From NCBI GenBank assembly GCA_030427205.1, contig JAUHXC010000003.1, positions 248,001 through 312,000 on the forward strand: a DNA stretch of 64,000 nt. Reading direction: 5' to 3'. Below the pieces are notes generated by a model. That model saw only the letters and a list, made by a program, of their open reading frames with translations, was not told the origin of the DNA and searched no databases. The DNA is from a bacterium (GTDB lineage: Bacteria; Myxococcota_A; Bradymonadia; UBA7976; UBA1532). Below are positions 8,261 to 16,518 of the stretch, one piece after another (positions within the stretch are counted from its first letter, which is position 1; each line of letters begins with the position of its first letter). A program made the position numbers and the translations under genes.

Positions 8261-9034
8261 ATGCCGGCGAATCGACCCGATCCGACGCCCGAAGCCATCC
8301 CCTATCCGGAGTATGCCCTGCGGGTGCTCTTCGCGTCGTTCTACCCGGCGGTCAAGATGGCGGTGGACTTCAACTACCCGCTCGACACCGTCAAGGACAT
8401 GATGACCCTCGCGCTCTGGCGCGAGGCGAAGGCCAAGCACTCGACGATCAACCTGATCTCGCTGATCTTCGGCAAGTCGACCCGCACCGTGAAGGCGCTC
8501 TCCGCCCGCTTCAACAAGGGCGGCTTCTTCAACCTCAACGAGACCAACCTGATGCGGCGCATCGAGGATCTGCTGCGGCAGAGCCCGATGACCATGGATC
8601 AGCTCGCCGAGCGGCTGCCCCACTGCAACGAGTTCGACTCGACCCGCCTCGCGGTCCGGGCGCTCGTGCGCGAGGGGCGCATCGAGCCCGAGGAGCCCCG
8701 TCCGGGCGCGCGCACCCGCTACCGCATCGTGCCCCGGCACACCGACCTGTACAGCGACGACCTGTGGGAAGCCCGGGTCGACGCGCTCTACGAGCACCTC
8801 GAGGCGGTCACCGAGACGGTGCGCCGGCGTTTCCTCAGCGACTCGCCGGAGGACGCGGCGGCCCGTACGTTCACTTTTTCTGCCCGTCGTGAAGACATCG
8901 AGGCATTTCGCGAGGAGCTCTTCCAGTTCCTGCGCGAGCGCACCAATGAGATGGAGGCCCGGGCGGCCGACGATCCCACGGCCGAGGTCTTCGCGGTCTA
9001 CACCGGGGCGACCGCCATGCCCGAGAGCGAGTAG
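8261..9034 (+). CDS. winged-helix-domain regulator-like protein
   Basis: 257 residues; ATG with AGAGGA five bases upstream. It has no signal peptide. The N-terminal half is helical (VKMAVDFNYPLDTVKDMMTL; IFGKSTRTVKALSARFNKGG) and is followed by a short winged-helix-like segment in which a helix pair (TMDQLAERLPHCNEFDSTRL) precedes AVRALVREGRIEPEE and GARTRYRIV. The C-terminal third is a long charged helix likely to form a coiled coil. This layout suggests a DNA-binding regulator with a dimer helix, but I cannot name the family. A -10-like TAGAGT lies at 8224-8229. Confidence 0.7.
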   Translation: MPANRPDPTPEAIPYPEYALRVLFASFYPAVKMAVDFNYPLDTVKDMMTLALWREAKAKHSTINLISLIFGKSTRTVKALSARFNKGGFFNLNETNLMRRIEDLLRQSPMTMDQLAERLPHCNEFDSTRLAVRALVREGRIEPEEPRPGARTRYRIVPRHTDLYSDDLWEARVDALYEHLEAVTETVRRRFLSDSPEDAAARTFTFSARREDIEAFREELFQFLRERTNEMEARAADDPTAEVFAVYTGATAMPESE

Positions 9035-9102
9035 CAGGCGAGCAGGCGACGAGCATCAAGAGATGCGGGGCCGGCGCAGGGGCCGGTCGGAGGACGATGT
9101 CC

Positions 9103-9657
9103 ATGAAGGTGTTTTCTCGGCTTTTCGTGATGCTGGCCGCCCTGGCTCTCGTCGCGTGCGGAGCCGAAGGCGAGCGCCCCGATGTGCAGAGCAACAGCGT
9201 CGGCATGAAGGCGTTCATCCCCCAGGCGGCGCCGCTGCCCAAGGGGGCCGACGAGTATCAGCAGCCCGACCCGGAGCAGGGCGCGCCCGACGAGGTCCGC
9301 GAGACGGGCTTCGAACCGGGCCCCGAGGCCGACGGTGACATCGAGGACGCGCCGTGCCTCGACTGCGTGCGCGAGACGGGCTTCGTGCCGGCGCCGGTGC
9401 TGCACCTCGCCGCCGTGGTCGACGGGGTCGCCGAGCTGCAGTGGACGGTGGACGACAGCGTCGAGCGCATGCGGGTCGACGCGATGCGCTACGGCAGCGA
9501 CGGCCACCCCACCGTGAGCGCCTCGTACATCGTCGAGGGCGCCGACCGCTTCGCGATGCCCCTCGACAGCCAGCGCACCATCGCCACCGTCACCGCGATC
9601 GACGAGGGCGGCAAGGTCCGCTCGAAGAAGTCCAACCAGGTCGAGGCGGCGCCCTGA
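9103..9657 (+). CDS. small lipoprotein with duplicated VRETGF motif
   Basis: 184-residue lipoprotein. I favour the ATG at 9103 over 9097 because GGAGG at 9089-9093 is nine bases from the former and only three from the latter. The signal peptide ends in LVAC. The mature N-terminus is disordered and acidic and contains two copies of a short motif, DEVRETGFEPGPE and DCVRETGFVPAPV, with CLDC between. The last 100 residues form a beta-sandwich-like domain (LHLAAVVDGVAELQWTVDD) that recalls fibronectin type III. Function unknown. Confidence 0.75.
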   Translation: MKVFSRLFVMLAALALVACGAEGERPDVQSNSVGMKAFIPQAAPLPKGADEYQQPDPEQGAPDEVRETGFEPGPEADGDIEDAPCLDCVRETGFVPAPVLHLAAVVDGVAELQWTVDDSVERMRVDAMRYGSDGHPTVSASYIVEGADRFAMPLDSQRTIATVTAIDEGGKVRSKKSNQVEAAP

Positions 9658-9727
9658 TCCGCGCGGCCCGGCGGTCCCGCCGCCCGCCCCCCAAACGCCT
9701 ACGCCCGCCGCCCTCGGAGAGACCGGC

Positions 9728-10918
9728 ATGCGCAGTCCGCACACCGGGGTCACCGATGAGGTAGACCTCCTCACCAGCAAGAAGCACATCGAGCAGCTCT
9801 CCGAGGAGGTGCTCGACCTCTATCGTCAGGTCAACCTGCTCTACCGGCTCGGCGACGTCTTCAACGCGGGGCTCGAGCGGGCTCAGATCTGTCAGCTCTT
9901 GATCAAGGAGACCTGCAAGGTGCTGCGCGCCCGCGCCGGGCGGGTGGTGCTCGACGACGGCTTCGCGGTGGGCCGGGTGATCGCCGAGCCCGACTCGGTG
10001 CTCTCCGTCGCCGTGGAGACCCTGCAGGGCCACATCGGCGAGATCACGCTGTATGACAAGCGGCGCGGCTTCTTCACCGCCGCCGACGAGAAGCTGGTGC
10101 GGGCGGTGGCCCGTCAGGCGGGGGTCGCGCTCGAGAACAGCCGGCGCATCGCGGTGCTCACCGAGCAGAACCGCACGCTCGAGCAGCTCAACGCCGAGCT
10201 CAACCAGATCGCCCAGATGAAGAACGACTTCGTCAGCAACGTGAGCCACGAGCTGCGCACGCCGCTGGCGTCGATCAAGGGCTTCGCGGCGACGATCATC
10301 GACGACGTCGAGATGCCGATCGAGATCATCCGCGACTTCGTGGGCATCATCAACGACGAGAGCGACAAGCTCGTGGTGATCATCAACGACCTGCTCGACG
10401 TCTCGAAGATGCTCTCGGGCAACCTCAACTACACGCTGACGCCGCAGCCGCTGCAGCGGGTGATCGACGAGGTGGTGACCCTGCTCGGCATCCAGGCCGA
10501 CGCCAAGGGGCTGGCCCTGCACGTCGACATCCGCGACCCGGCGACGGTCAACCTGGACTCCACCCGCATGTCCCAGGTGCTGACCAACCTCATCGCCAAC
10601 GCGATCAAGTTCACCGACGAGGGTGAGGTGCTGGTGCGTCAGTGGGTGGCCGACGGCGAGGCGCACGTCGCGGTGATCGACAGCGGCATCGGCATTCGCA
10701 AAGACCTGCTGTCGCGGGTCTTCGACCGCTTCTATCGGGTCGAGAACGTGGTGCACACCAAGGAGGGCACCGGCCTCGGGCTGGCGCTCGTGCGCGGTAT
10801 CGTCGATTATCATCGTGGCCGGATCGAGGTGGAGAGCGAGGAGGGGCAGGGCAGCACGTTCACCGTGCACCTGCCCCTCGCTGTTTCGGGGGACCCGACC
10901 GCGCCGGAGGCTGGATGA
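9728..10918 (+). CDS. cytoplasmic GAF-domain sensor histidine kinase
   Basis: 396-residue histidine kinase without membrane segments. Residues about 30-140 form a degenerate GAF-like sensor, bounded by a coiled-coil start and the linker helix LTEQNRTLEQLNAELNQIA. The H-box is SNVSHELRTPLASIKGF (phospho-acceptor His in SHELRTP). The ATP domain shows the N box (NLIANAIKFTDEG), G1 (DSGIGI), F (FDRFYRVE) and G2 (GTGLGLALVRG) motifs, so it should be active. A GGAGAG element precedes the ATG. The gene overlaps the next one, a lone receiver, by four bases, and that receiver is its likely partner. Confidence 0.93.
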   Translation: MRSPHTGVTDEVDLLTSKKHIEQLSEEVLDLYRQVNLLYRLGDVFNAGLERAQICQLLIKETCKVLRARAGRVVLDDGFAVGRVIAEPDSVLSVAVETLQGHIGEITLYDKRRGFFTAADEKLVRAVARQAGVALENSRRIAVLTEQNRTLEQLNAELNQIAQMKNDFVSNVSHELRTPLASIKGFAATIIDDVEMPIEIIRDFVGIINDESDKLVVIINDLLDVSKMLSGNLNYTLTPQPLQRVIDEVVTLLGIQADAKGLALHVDIRDPATVNLDSTRMSQVLTNLIANAIKFTDEGEVLVRQWVADGEAHVAVIDSGIGIRKDLLSRVFDRFYRVENVVHTKEGTGLGLALVRGIVDYHRGRIEVESEEGQGSTFTVHLPLAVSGDPTAPEAG

Positions 10919-11304
10919 GCAAGCGCATCCTGATCGTCGACGACGAGAACTACATCCGGTTGTTGCTGCACCGCACGCTGGAAGACCTGGAGTTCGAGGG
11001 GGTCTCGATCCACTTCGCCGAAGACGGCATCGAGGGCCGGGACATGGCCCGGGCGCTCAAGCCCGATCTGGTCTTCCTCGACATGATGATGCCCGGCCTG
11101 AGCGGGGCCGACGTCTGTCAGATCATCCGGCGCGACCCGATGTTGGCCGGGACCCACGTCATCATCCTGACCGCAAAAGGGCAGCTGCCGGACTTCCCGC
11201 CCGACGCTGCCCCGCACGAGTACATGACCAAGCCCTTCGACCCGGATCAGATCGTGTCTCGGGCCGCGGCGGTGCTCGGCATCGACCTCGACTTCGAGCT
11301 GTAG
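10915..11304 (+). CDS. single-domain response regulator
   Basis: 129-residue CheY-type receiver with no output domain. It begins MSKRILIVDDENY with the acidic pair, has the phospho-acceptor Asp in LVFLDMMMPG, Thr in IILTAKG and Lys in TKPFD. GGAGG lies four bases before the ATG, which overlaps the kinase stop (ATGA). Lying between two histidine kinases, it may serve either. Signal output must pass to another protein, as in CheY or Spo0F. Confidence 0.93.
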   Translation: MSKRILIVDDENYIRLLLHRTLEDLEFEGVSIHFAEDGIEGRDMARALKPDLVFLDMMMPGLSGADVCQIIRRDPMLAGTHVIILTAKGQLPDFPPDAAPHEYMTKPFDPDQIVSRAAAVLGIDLDFEL

Positions 11305-11369
11305 CGGCAGCGCGCGGTCGAGCGGATACGTCGCCGGTCGCTCGGGGGAGCGACCGCACGGAGTAGAGC

Positions 11370-13271
11370 GTGCCGCATACGGCACCGATTCGAACCATGG
11401 GCGCGCGGGGCCCGGCGCTCGCCGGACGGGTCTATCGCGCGCTGGCGATCTTCGCCATCGCCGCGCCGATCGTGGGGGCGATCGCGATGTGGCTGCTGGT
11501 GGCCGCGGGCGCGCCGCCGTGGCTGGCGGGCGCCGCGCTGGGCCTGGTGATGGCCGGCGCGGCGGGCGCGGTCGGCGCCTTCTTCGTGCGCCGGGTGGCC
11601 CGGCCCATCCGGCAGGTGGTGCGGCGCATCGAAGACGTGGCCCAGGGGCGGCTCGACGGGCACTTCGACGTGCCCGAGGTCGAGGACGAGCTCGACGCGC
11701 TCAAGCAGAGCCTCAACGAGATGACCGCCTACCTGCTCGTCGCCCGGGAGGCGCGGGTCGACCGCCACTTCCTGCAGAACGTCATGGACGCGATGCCCGA
11801 CGCGCTGGTGGTGCTCGACGCCAACGGGGTGGTCGAGCTGGCCAACCGGCGCTTCTCCGAGCAGCTGGGCCTCGACGCCGAGATCGGCGCGGTGGGGCAG
11901 GGGCTGGGCACGCTGGTCGGGGTGCGCATGCCGCCGTGGTACCGCACGCTGCTCGAGAGCGGGGTGCTCACCCGCGAGGTGATCGGCTTCACCCCCAAGC
12001 AGGGGCAGCCGATCTCGATGGTCACCAGCGGCGCCCTGGTGCGCGACGCCGACGGCAAGCCCACGTGGGTGGTGCTCGTCGCCCGCGACCGGCGCGAGAT
12101 CGACGAGCTCAACCAGGAGCTGCGCGACGCCAACAGCCGGCTGGCGGACTCCGAGCGGTTCTTCCAGAACCTGTTCGACGCGATGGACGATCCGATCACG
12201 GTGCTCGCCCCCGACGGCGACATCCTGCAGGCCAACCGGGCGGCGCGGGCGATGTTCGGCGGCAACCTCGTCGGGCAGAAGTGCTATCGCGCCTTCCGCA
12301 TGCGCGACGGCGTCTGCGACGGCTGCCCGGCGCTCGAGACCTACGCCACCCGCCGCTCGACCAGCGTCGAGCACCGGGTCTTCGGCAACGCCATCACCCG
12401 CATCAGCACCTATCCGCTGCTGGGCAAGAACGGCGAGATCCGGGCGATCATCAACCACAAGCGCGACGTCACCAAGGAGCGGCAGCTCGAAGACCTCAAG
12501 GCCGGCTTCCTGGCCGGGGTCAGCCACGAGCTGCGTACGCCGCTGACCTCGTTGATGGGCTTCAACAAGCTCAACCTGCGCCGGCTGACCCGCTACGTGC
12601 AGCCGCTGCTCTCCGAGGCGCCGCACAAGGTGCGGGTGGCGTTTCAGAAGATCCTCGACGACATGCAGGTGATGGAGACCGAGGGCGCGCGCCTCGGTCG
12701 GCTGGTCAACGACGTGCTCGACCTCAGCAAGCTCGAGGCGGGCAAGCTGACCCTGCAGATGGGCGAGGTGGACGTGGCGTCGCTGGTCAACGGCGCCATC
12801 GCCGCCACCTCGGCGCTGTGGCGGGACAAGGGGCTGACGATGGCCTGCGACCTGCCGAACCGCATGCCCGCCGCCTGGGGTGATGGCGACCGGCTCTCCC
12901 AGGTGCTGGTCAACCTGCTCAGCAACGCGATCAAGTTCACCGACACCGGCACCATCGAGGTCACCGGGCGGGTCGAGGGCAACGAGGTGCGCATCGACGT
13001 GCGCGACTCGGGCAGCGGCATCCCGCCCGACGAGCTGCCCCACGTCTTCGAGAAGTTCCGCCAGGTCGACGAGATGCGCCAGGGGCGGCAGAACGGGACC
13101 GGCCTCGGGCTGCCCATCTGTCGCGAGCTCATCCGGCTGCACGAGGGGCGCATCTGGGTCGACAGCGTGCTCGGCGAGGGCTCGACGTTCAGCTTCACGG
13201 TGCTGCGGGCCGATCGGCTCGACGAGTTCGAGCGCAGCATCCGCGAGCGGCCGTCGTTCGTCGGCTACTGA
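11370..13271 (+). CDS. HAMP-PAS-PAS sensor histidine kinase
   Basis: 633 residues. I take the GTG at 11370 (GGAG about seven bases upstream); ATG 11397 is an alternative. Two closely spaced membrane helices (about residues 22-70) have almost no external loop, so sensing is probably inside. A HAMP domain follows (RRVARPIRQVVRRIEDVAQG), then two PAS domains (FLQNVMDAMPDALVVLDANG; FFQNLFDAMDDPITVLAPDG). The second PAS holds Cys residues in CYRAF and VCDGCP, a pattern that could bind metal, heme or an Fe-S centre or sense redox state. The H-box VSHELRTPLTSL and the N, G1, F and G2 boxes are intact. The stretch between H-box and ATP domain is longer than usual. Confidence 0.92.
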   Translation: MPHTAPIRTMGARGPALAGRVYRALAIFAIAAPIVGAIAMWLLVAAGAPPWLAGAALGLVMAGAAGAVGAFFVRRVARPIRQVVRRIEDVAQGRLDGHFDVPEVEDELDALKQSLNEMTAYLLVAREARVDRHFLQNVMDAMPDALVVLDANGVVELANRRFSEQLGLDAEIGAVGQGLGTLVGVRMPPWYRTLLESGVLTREVIGFTPKQGQPISMVTSGALVRDADGKPTWVVLVARDRREIDELNQELRDANSRLADSERFFQNLFDAMDDPITVLAPDGDILQANRAARAMFGGNLVGQKCYRAFRMRDGVCDGCPALETYATRRSTSVEHRVFGNAITRISTYPLLGKNGEIRAIINHKRDVTKERQLEDLKAGFLAGVSHELRTPLTSLMGFNKLNLRRLTRYVQPLLSEAPHKVRVAFQKILDDMQVMETEGARLGRLVNDVLDLSKLEAGKLTLQMGEVDVASLVNGAIAATSALWRDKGLTMACDLPNRMPAAWGDGDRLSQVLVNLLSNAIKFTDTGTIEVTGRVEGNEVRIDVRDSGSGIPPDELPHVFEKFRQVDEMRQGRQNGTGLGLPICRELIRLHEGRIWVDSVLGEGSTFSFTVLRADRLDEFERSIRERPSFVGY

Positions 13272-13317
13272 TCGCGGCCCGCCGAGACGCGCCCCGCGCG
13301 CTGAAGACGCGCGAACA

Positions 13318-13347
13318 TTGCCAGCCGGGCGAGGCTCGGTTTAGCAT
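13318..13347 (+). promoter_or_regulatory. sigma-70-like promoter for pseudokinase-PP2C gene
   Basis: TTGCCA at 13318-13323, an 18-base spacer, and TAGCAT at 13342-13347. Start of transcription would fall near 13354, with the Shine-Dalgarno GCAGGAG and ATG at 13420 downstream. Confidence 0.45.
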
Positions 13348-13419
13348 CGCTGCATGCGGCGGAGGCTGCCCGACCGCCGCCCTCGACCCACCGACCGGAA
13401 TCCGCAGGAGTAGCGGGGC

Positions 13420-15312
13420 ATGCCGAGCGCCGACCAGACCGTGGACCTGACCGGGATTCATTGCCCGGCATGCGGCACGGTGACCGCCGGACCCTTCTGC
13501 CACAACTGCGGCTTCGCCCTCGAGGGTCGATCGGCCGTCGAAGACAGCTGGCCTCAGTCGGGCGACCGGATCGACGGTCAGCGGGCGCTCTATCTGCGCG
13601 GCAGCCTGCTGTGCCACTCGGACGGCCGGCGCTATGTGGCGGAGGCCGACGACAAGACCCGCTACGAAGTCTACATGACCGAGTCGGCCGACCTGCTCGC
13701 CGAGCGGGCGGCGCGCACCGCGGCCCTCGGCGACTACGGGCTGCCCGCGGCGTGGACCGGCACCTACGGCGAGCTGCACTTCGCCGCCATCCCCCTCGGC
13801 ACCGGCACGCCGCTCAGCGAGGCGCAGGGGCGCATCATCGCCGAGCGCGACCGCAACGACGGGCAGGGGCTCGTCGACGGGTGGGTGATGCCGCTGGCCC
13901 GGGCGGTGGCCGACCTGCACGCCAGCGGCCGCATCGCCGGCGGCTTCGACCCCCACGAGGTGCTCGTCGACGACGCGGGGCTGTGTCGCTTCCGCTGGCC
14001 GCCGCAGCTCGTCGACATGAGCCAGACGCCGGTGCCGCCGCGCCGCCGCCGGGTGCACCGGGGCTACAGCGCGCCCGAGCTCTACGGCCGCTGTGGGGGC
14101 GGGGTCGGCGCGCGAGCCGACGTCTTCTTCGTGGGCGCGGTGATGTACTACGCCCTCGCGCGGGTCGCGCCGATGACCGAGGCCGGGCACAGCAACGAGC
14201 GCCTGCCCGCGCCGCACATCTATCACGCCGACGTGCCGCCCGAGCTCGGCGCCATCGCCCGTCGCGCGGTCTCGCCGGTGCCCGACCGGCGCTATGCCGA
14301 CGCCGGGATGCTGCTCGACGCCCTCGAGACCGCCCTCGACGTCGTCGACGAGCGCCGCGGCGCCCGCCAGGGGCCGATCGGGGTCGACGTGGGCCACGAG
14401 CTGCACATCGGCGTGCTCAAGGGGCAGTACGCCCCGCAGAATCAGGACGACCTGTTTCTGGCCTATCACGTCGACAGCAGCATCGGCCTGTTCGTGGTCA
14501 GCGACGGGGTGAGCATCTCCGAGTACGGGTCGGGCGACATCGCGTCGAGCTGCGTGCGCCAGGAGGCGCTCAACGGCTGGCGGCTGATCCTCGACGGGCA
14601 CCTCGCCGACGGCGACAACCCCGACGACAGCATCGACGTGCACGACGAGACCCTCGCCGGCCTCGGCGAGCCGACCCCCGCCCTGCCCCTCGACTTCGAC
14701 GGCCGCTGCAAGTTCCTCGGCTCGCTGCTCGATCAGGCCAACCGGCGCATCGGCCAGCTGGTGCAGCAGGAGGTGCCGCACTTCCCCGGACAGCCCGAGG
14801 GCATCATGGCCGCCACCGCGGTCACCGCGCTGCTCGAAGGCAACCGGGTCACGCTGTCGTCCATCGGCGACAGCCGGATCTACCTCATCCGCGACGGGCA
14901 CATGTCCCAGCTGAGCATCGACCACGACCTGGCGACGCAGCTGCTGCGCCTCGGGCGCCCGCCGTCGGTGGCGCGCAGCTTCCCGGCGGCCGGCGCGCTC
15001 ATCCGCTGCGTGGGTGAGTTCGACAAGGACGCCGACCAGCAGCTGGTGCCCGTCCCGCTGCAGCCGGAGTTCCTCGAGCTGCGGGTGCTGCCCGGCGATA
15101 CCCTGCTGCTGTGTTCGGACGGCATCCCCGATTACGGCGGCTACGACGAAGAGGACGCCGAGGATCGCATGCGACAGTGCGTCGAGGGCGCGCCCGGCGC
15201 CCCGTGGGCCGCCTTCGAGCTGATGGTGCTCGCCAACCGCGGCGGCGGCGGGGACAACATCTCGTGCATCGTGCTGCGGTTCCACGACGACGGCCGCCGG
15301 GGGGCCTCGTGA
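13420..15312 (+). CDS. zinc ribbon-pseudokinase-PP2C phosphatase fusion
   Basis: 630-residue cytoplasmic protein; ATG with GCAGGAG nine bases upstream. Residues 15-31 are a zinc ribbon (CPACG, CHNCG). Residues about 45-310 follow a Ser/Thr kinase fold late in the domain: ADLHASGRIAGGFDPHEVLV aligns with the catalytic loop, GYSAPELYG with APE and ADVFFVGAVMYYAL with helix F. HRD, the loop Asn and DFG are all lost, so this is a pseudokinase. Residues about 330-620 are a PP2C phosphatase with intact motifs (VVSDGVS, GIMAATAVTAL, SSIGDSRIYLI, LLLCSDGIPDY, GGGGDNIS). The stop overlaps the next gene, a VWA-like protein. A PP2C, kinase-fold and VWA set recalls the TerY-P triad described for tellurite/stress systems. 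Phosphatase activity controlled by the dead kinase module is my inference. Confidence 0.85.
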   Translation: MPSADQTVDLTGIHCPACGTVTAGPFCHNCGFALEGRSAVEDSWPQSGDRIDGQRALYLRGSLLCHSDGRRYVAEADDKTRYEVYMTESADLLAERAARTAALGDYGLPAAWTGTYGELHFAAIPLGTGTPLSEAQGRIIAERDRNDGQGLVDGWVMPLARAVADLHASGRIAGGFDPHEVLVDDAGLCRFRWPPQLVDMSQTPVPPRRRRVHRGYSAPELYGRCGGGVGARADVFFVGAVMYYALARVAPMTEAGHSNERLPAPHIYHADVPPELGAIARRAVSPVPDRRYADAGMLLDALETALDVVDERRGARQGPIGVDVGHELHIGVLKGQYAPQNQDDLFLAYHVDSSIGLFVVSDGVSISEYGSGDIASSCVRQEALNGWRLILDGHLADGDNPDDSIDVHDETLAGLGEPTPALPLDFDGRCKFLGSLLDQANRRIGQLVQQEVPHFPGQPEGIMAATAVTALLEGNRVTLSSIGDSRIYLIRDGHMSQLSIDHDLATQLLRLGRPPSVARSFPAAGALIRCVGEFDKDADQQLVPVPLQPEFLELRVLPGDTLLLCSDGIPDYGGYDEEDAEDRMRQCVEGAPGAPWAAFELMVLANRGGGGDNISCIVLRFHDDGRRGAS

Positions 15313-16511
15313 GCGGCGTCGCCAACGGGCCCTTGAGCCTGAAGTGGCGGGTCGACCCGCCGGTGAGCCTCGTCACCGACGGCGCGGTCGACGTGGGCAC
15401 GCTGCTCGTGCTCGACCGCAGCGCGCTCGCCGAGCGCTCGCCGTTGCCGCTCAACCTCGTCGTCGCTCAGGTGGGCACGCCGCGCCCCTCGCGCACCGCC
15501 GAGCTGCGCAAGGCCTTCGCCCGCATCCGCGACGGCATCCGCCCCGGCGATCGGCTCAGCTTCGTCAACCAGAGCGGTGCCGTCGACGACCTCGAGCGCT
15601 GGTTCGAGGCCCCGGTGCCGACCCTGGCCGCCGCCCTCGAGGCCGGCGCCCAGCGCTTCGCCGGTATCCGCGACGCCCACACCGCGACTCGGCTGGCGGT
15701 GCTGGTCAATACCGCGGTGCAGGAGCCGATGCAGCCGCTGTTGACCGCCGCCGGCGTGCTCAGCGAACACGCGATCGGCGTCGAGCTCTTCTGCGGCCAC
15801 AGCGCCGCCGATCTGGGCCTGCTCACCCGCCTGGCCAACCTCGGCGGCGGCGAGACCCGGGTCAGCCAGCCCGGCCGCTCGCTGGCCGAGGCCCTCGTCG
15901 ACCGGGTCGACGATCTGCGCGACCAGCGGGTGCTCGATGTGCAGGTCGAGCTGACGTTCAGCCCGATCGCGCAGCCGGGGCAGCTCTTCCGGGTCGCGCC
16001 GAGCCCGATCTTCTTGCGCAATGTGCGCCTCGGCGACGGCAATCGCCAGCTCACCATCGAGGTCGGCCCGGTCAATACCCGCGGGCCCGACCCCGCCTTC
16101 CTGCTCACGACGATGCTGCCCAAGCGGCGCATCGGCCGCTACCGCCTGTTCGACGCCCGGGTCTATACCCGTGAAGGCGGCGAGCGCCCGCTGTGGTCGG
16201 GCGGCGCGGTGCAGCGCTGCACCGCCGATCCGTCGGAGTCCAGCGAGGTCGAGGCCGAGGTCGTCGCCGCCCGCGAGCAGGTGGAGGTCACCGCCTGGTC
16301 CGAAGAGGTGGCCCGCTGCTATGCCGAAGGCGACGCCCGGCGGGTCTCGAGCACGCTCGACCGCCTCGTCCGTCACTTCGTCACCCTCGGACGGCGACGC
16401 GCGGTGGAGCAGGTCAGCCAGATGCGCCTGCGCTTCCTGCGCAGCGGGGCGCTGAGCCGGGCCGACGTGAACCGCCTGCGCCGGCTCGCGTCCAACCCCA
16501 GCCTGGGCTGA
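15309..16511 (+). CDS. VWA-like protein with degenerate metal site
   Basis: 400 residues from a GTG overlapping the upstream stop (GTGA). The first 220 residues match the von Willebrand A fold: a beta strand (LPLNLVVAQVG), helix ELRKAFARIRDGIRPGDRLS, later LAVLVNTAVQ where LLTDG is expected, then GVELFCGHSAADLGLLTRLA and GGGETRV. The DxSxS metal motif is absent after the first strand, so the MIDAS is probably dead. The C-terminal half has beta-sandwich sequence and a final helical bundle. Similar architectures are seen in VWA proteins of TerY type. Direct coupling to the pseudokinase-PP2C gene suggests a complex. The function is not known. Confidence 0.72.
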   Translation: MSGVANGPLSLKWRVDPPVSLVTDGAVDVGTLLVLDRSALAERSPLPLNLVVAQVGTPRPSRTAELRKAFARIRDGIRPGDRLSFVNQSGAVDDLERWFEAPVPTLAAALEAGAQRFAGIRDAHTATRLAVLVNTAVQEPMQPLLTAAGVLSEHAIGVELFCGHSAADLGLLTRLANLGGGETRVSQPGRSLAEALVDRVDDLRDQRVLDVQVELTFSPIAQPGQLFRVAPSPIFLRNVRLGDGNRQLTIEVGPVNTRGPDPAFLLTTMLPKRRIGRYRLFDARVYTREGGERPLWSGGAVQRCTADPSESSEVEAEVVAAREQVEVTAWSEEVARCYAEGDARRVSSTLDRLVRHFVTLGRRRAVEQVSQMRLRFLRSGALSRADVNRLRRLASNPSLG

Positions 16512-16518
16512 CCGGGCG

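Noticed and set aside
11247..13142. A 631-codon minus-strand frame
   Set aside because: Antisense to the HAMP-PAS histidine kinase; His/Val/Asp-rich mirror composition.
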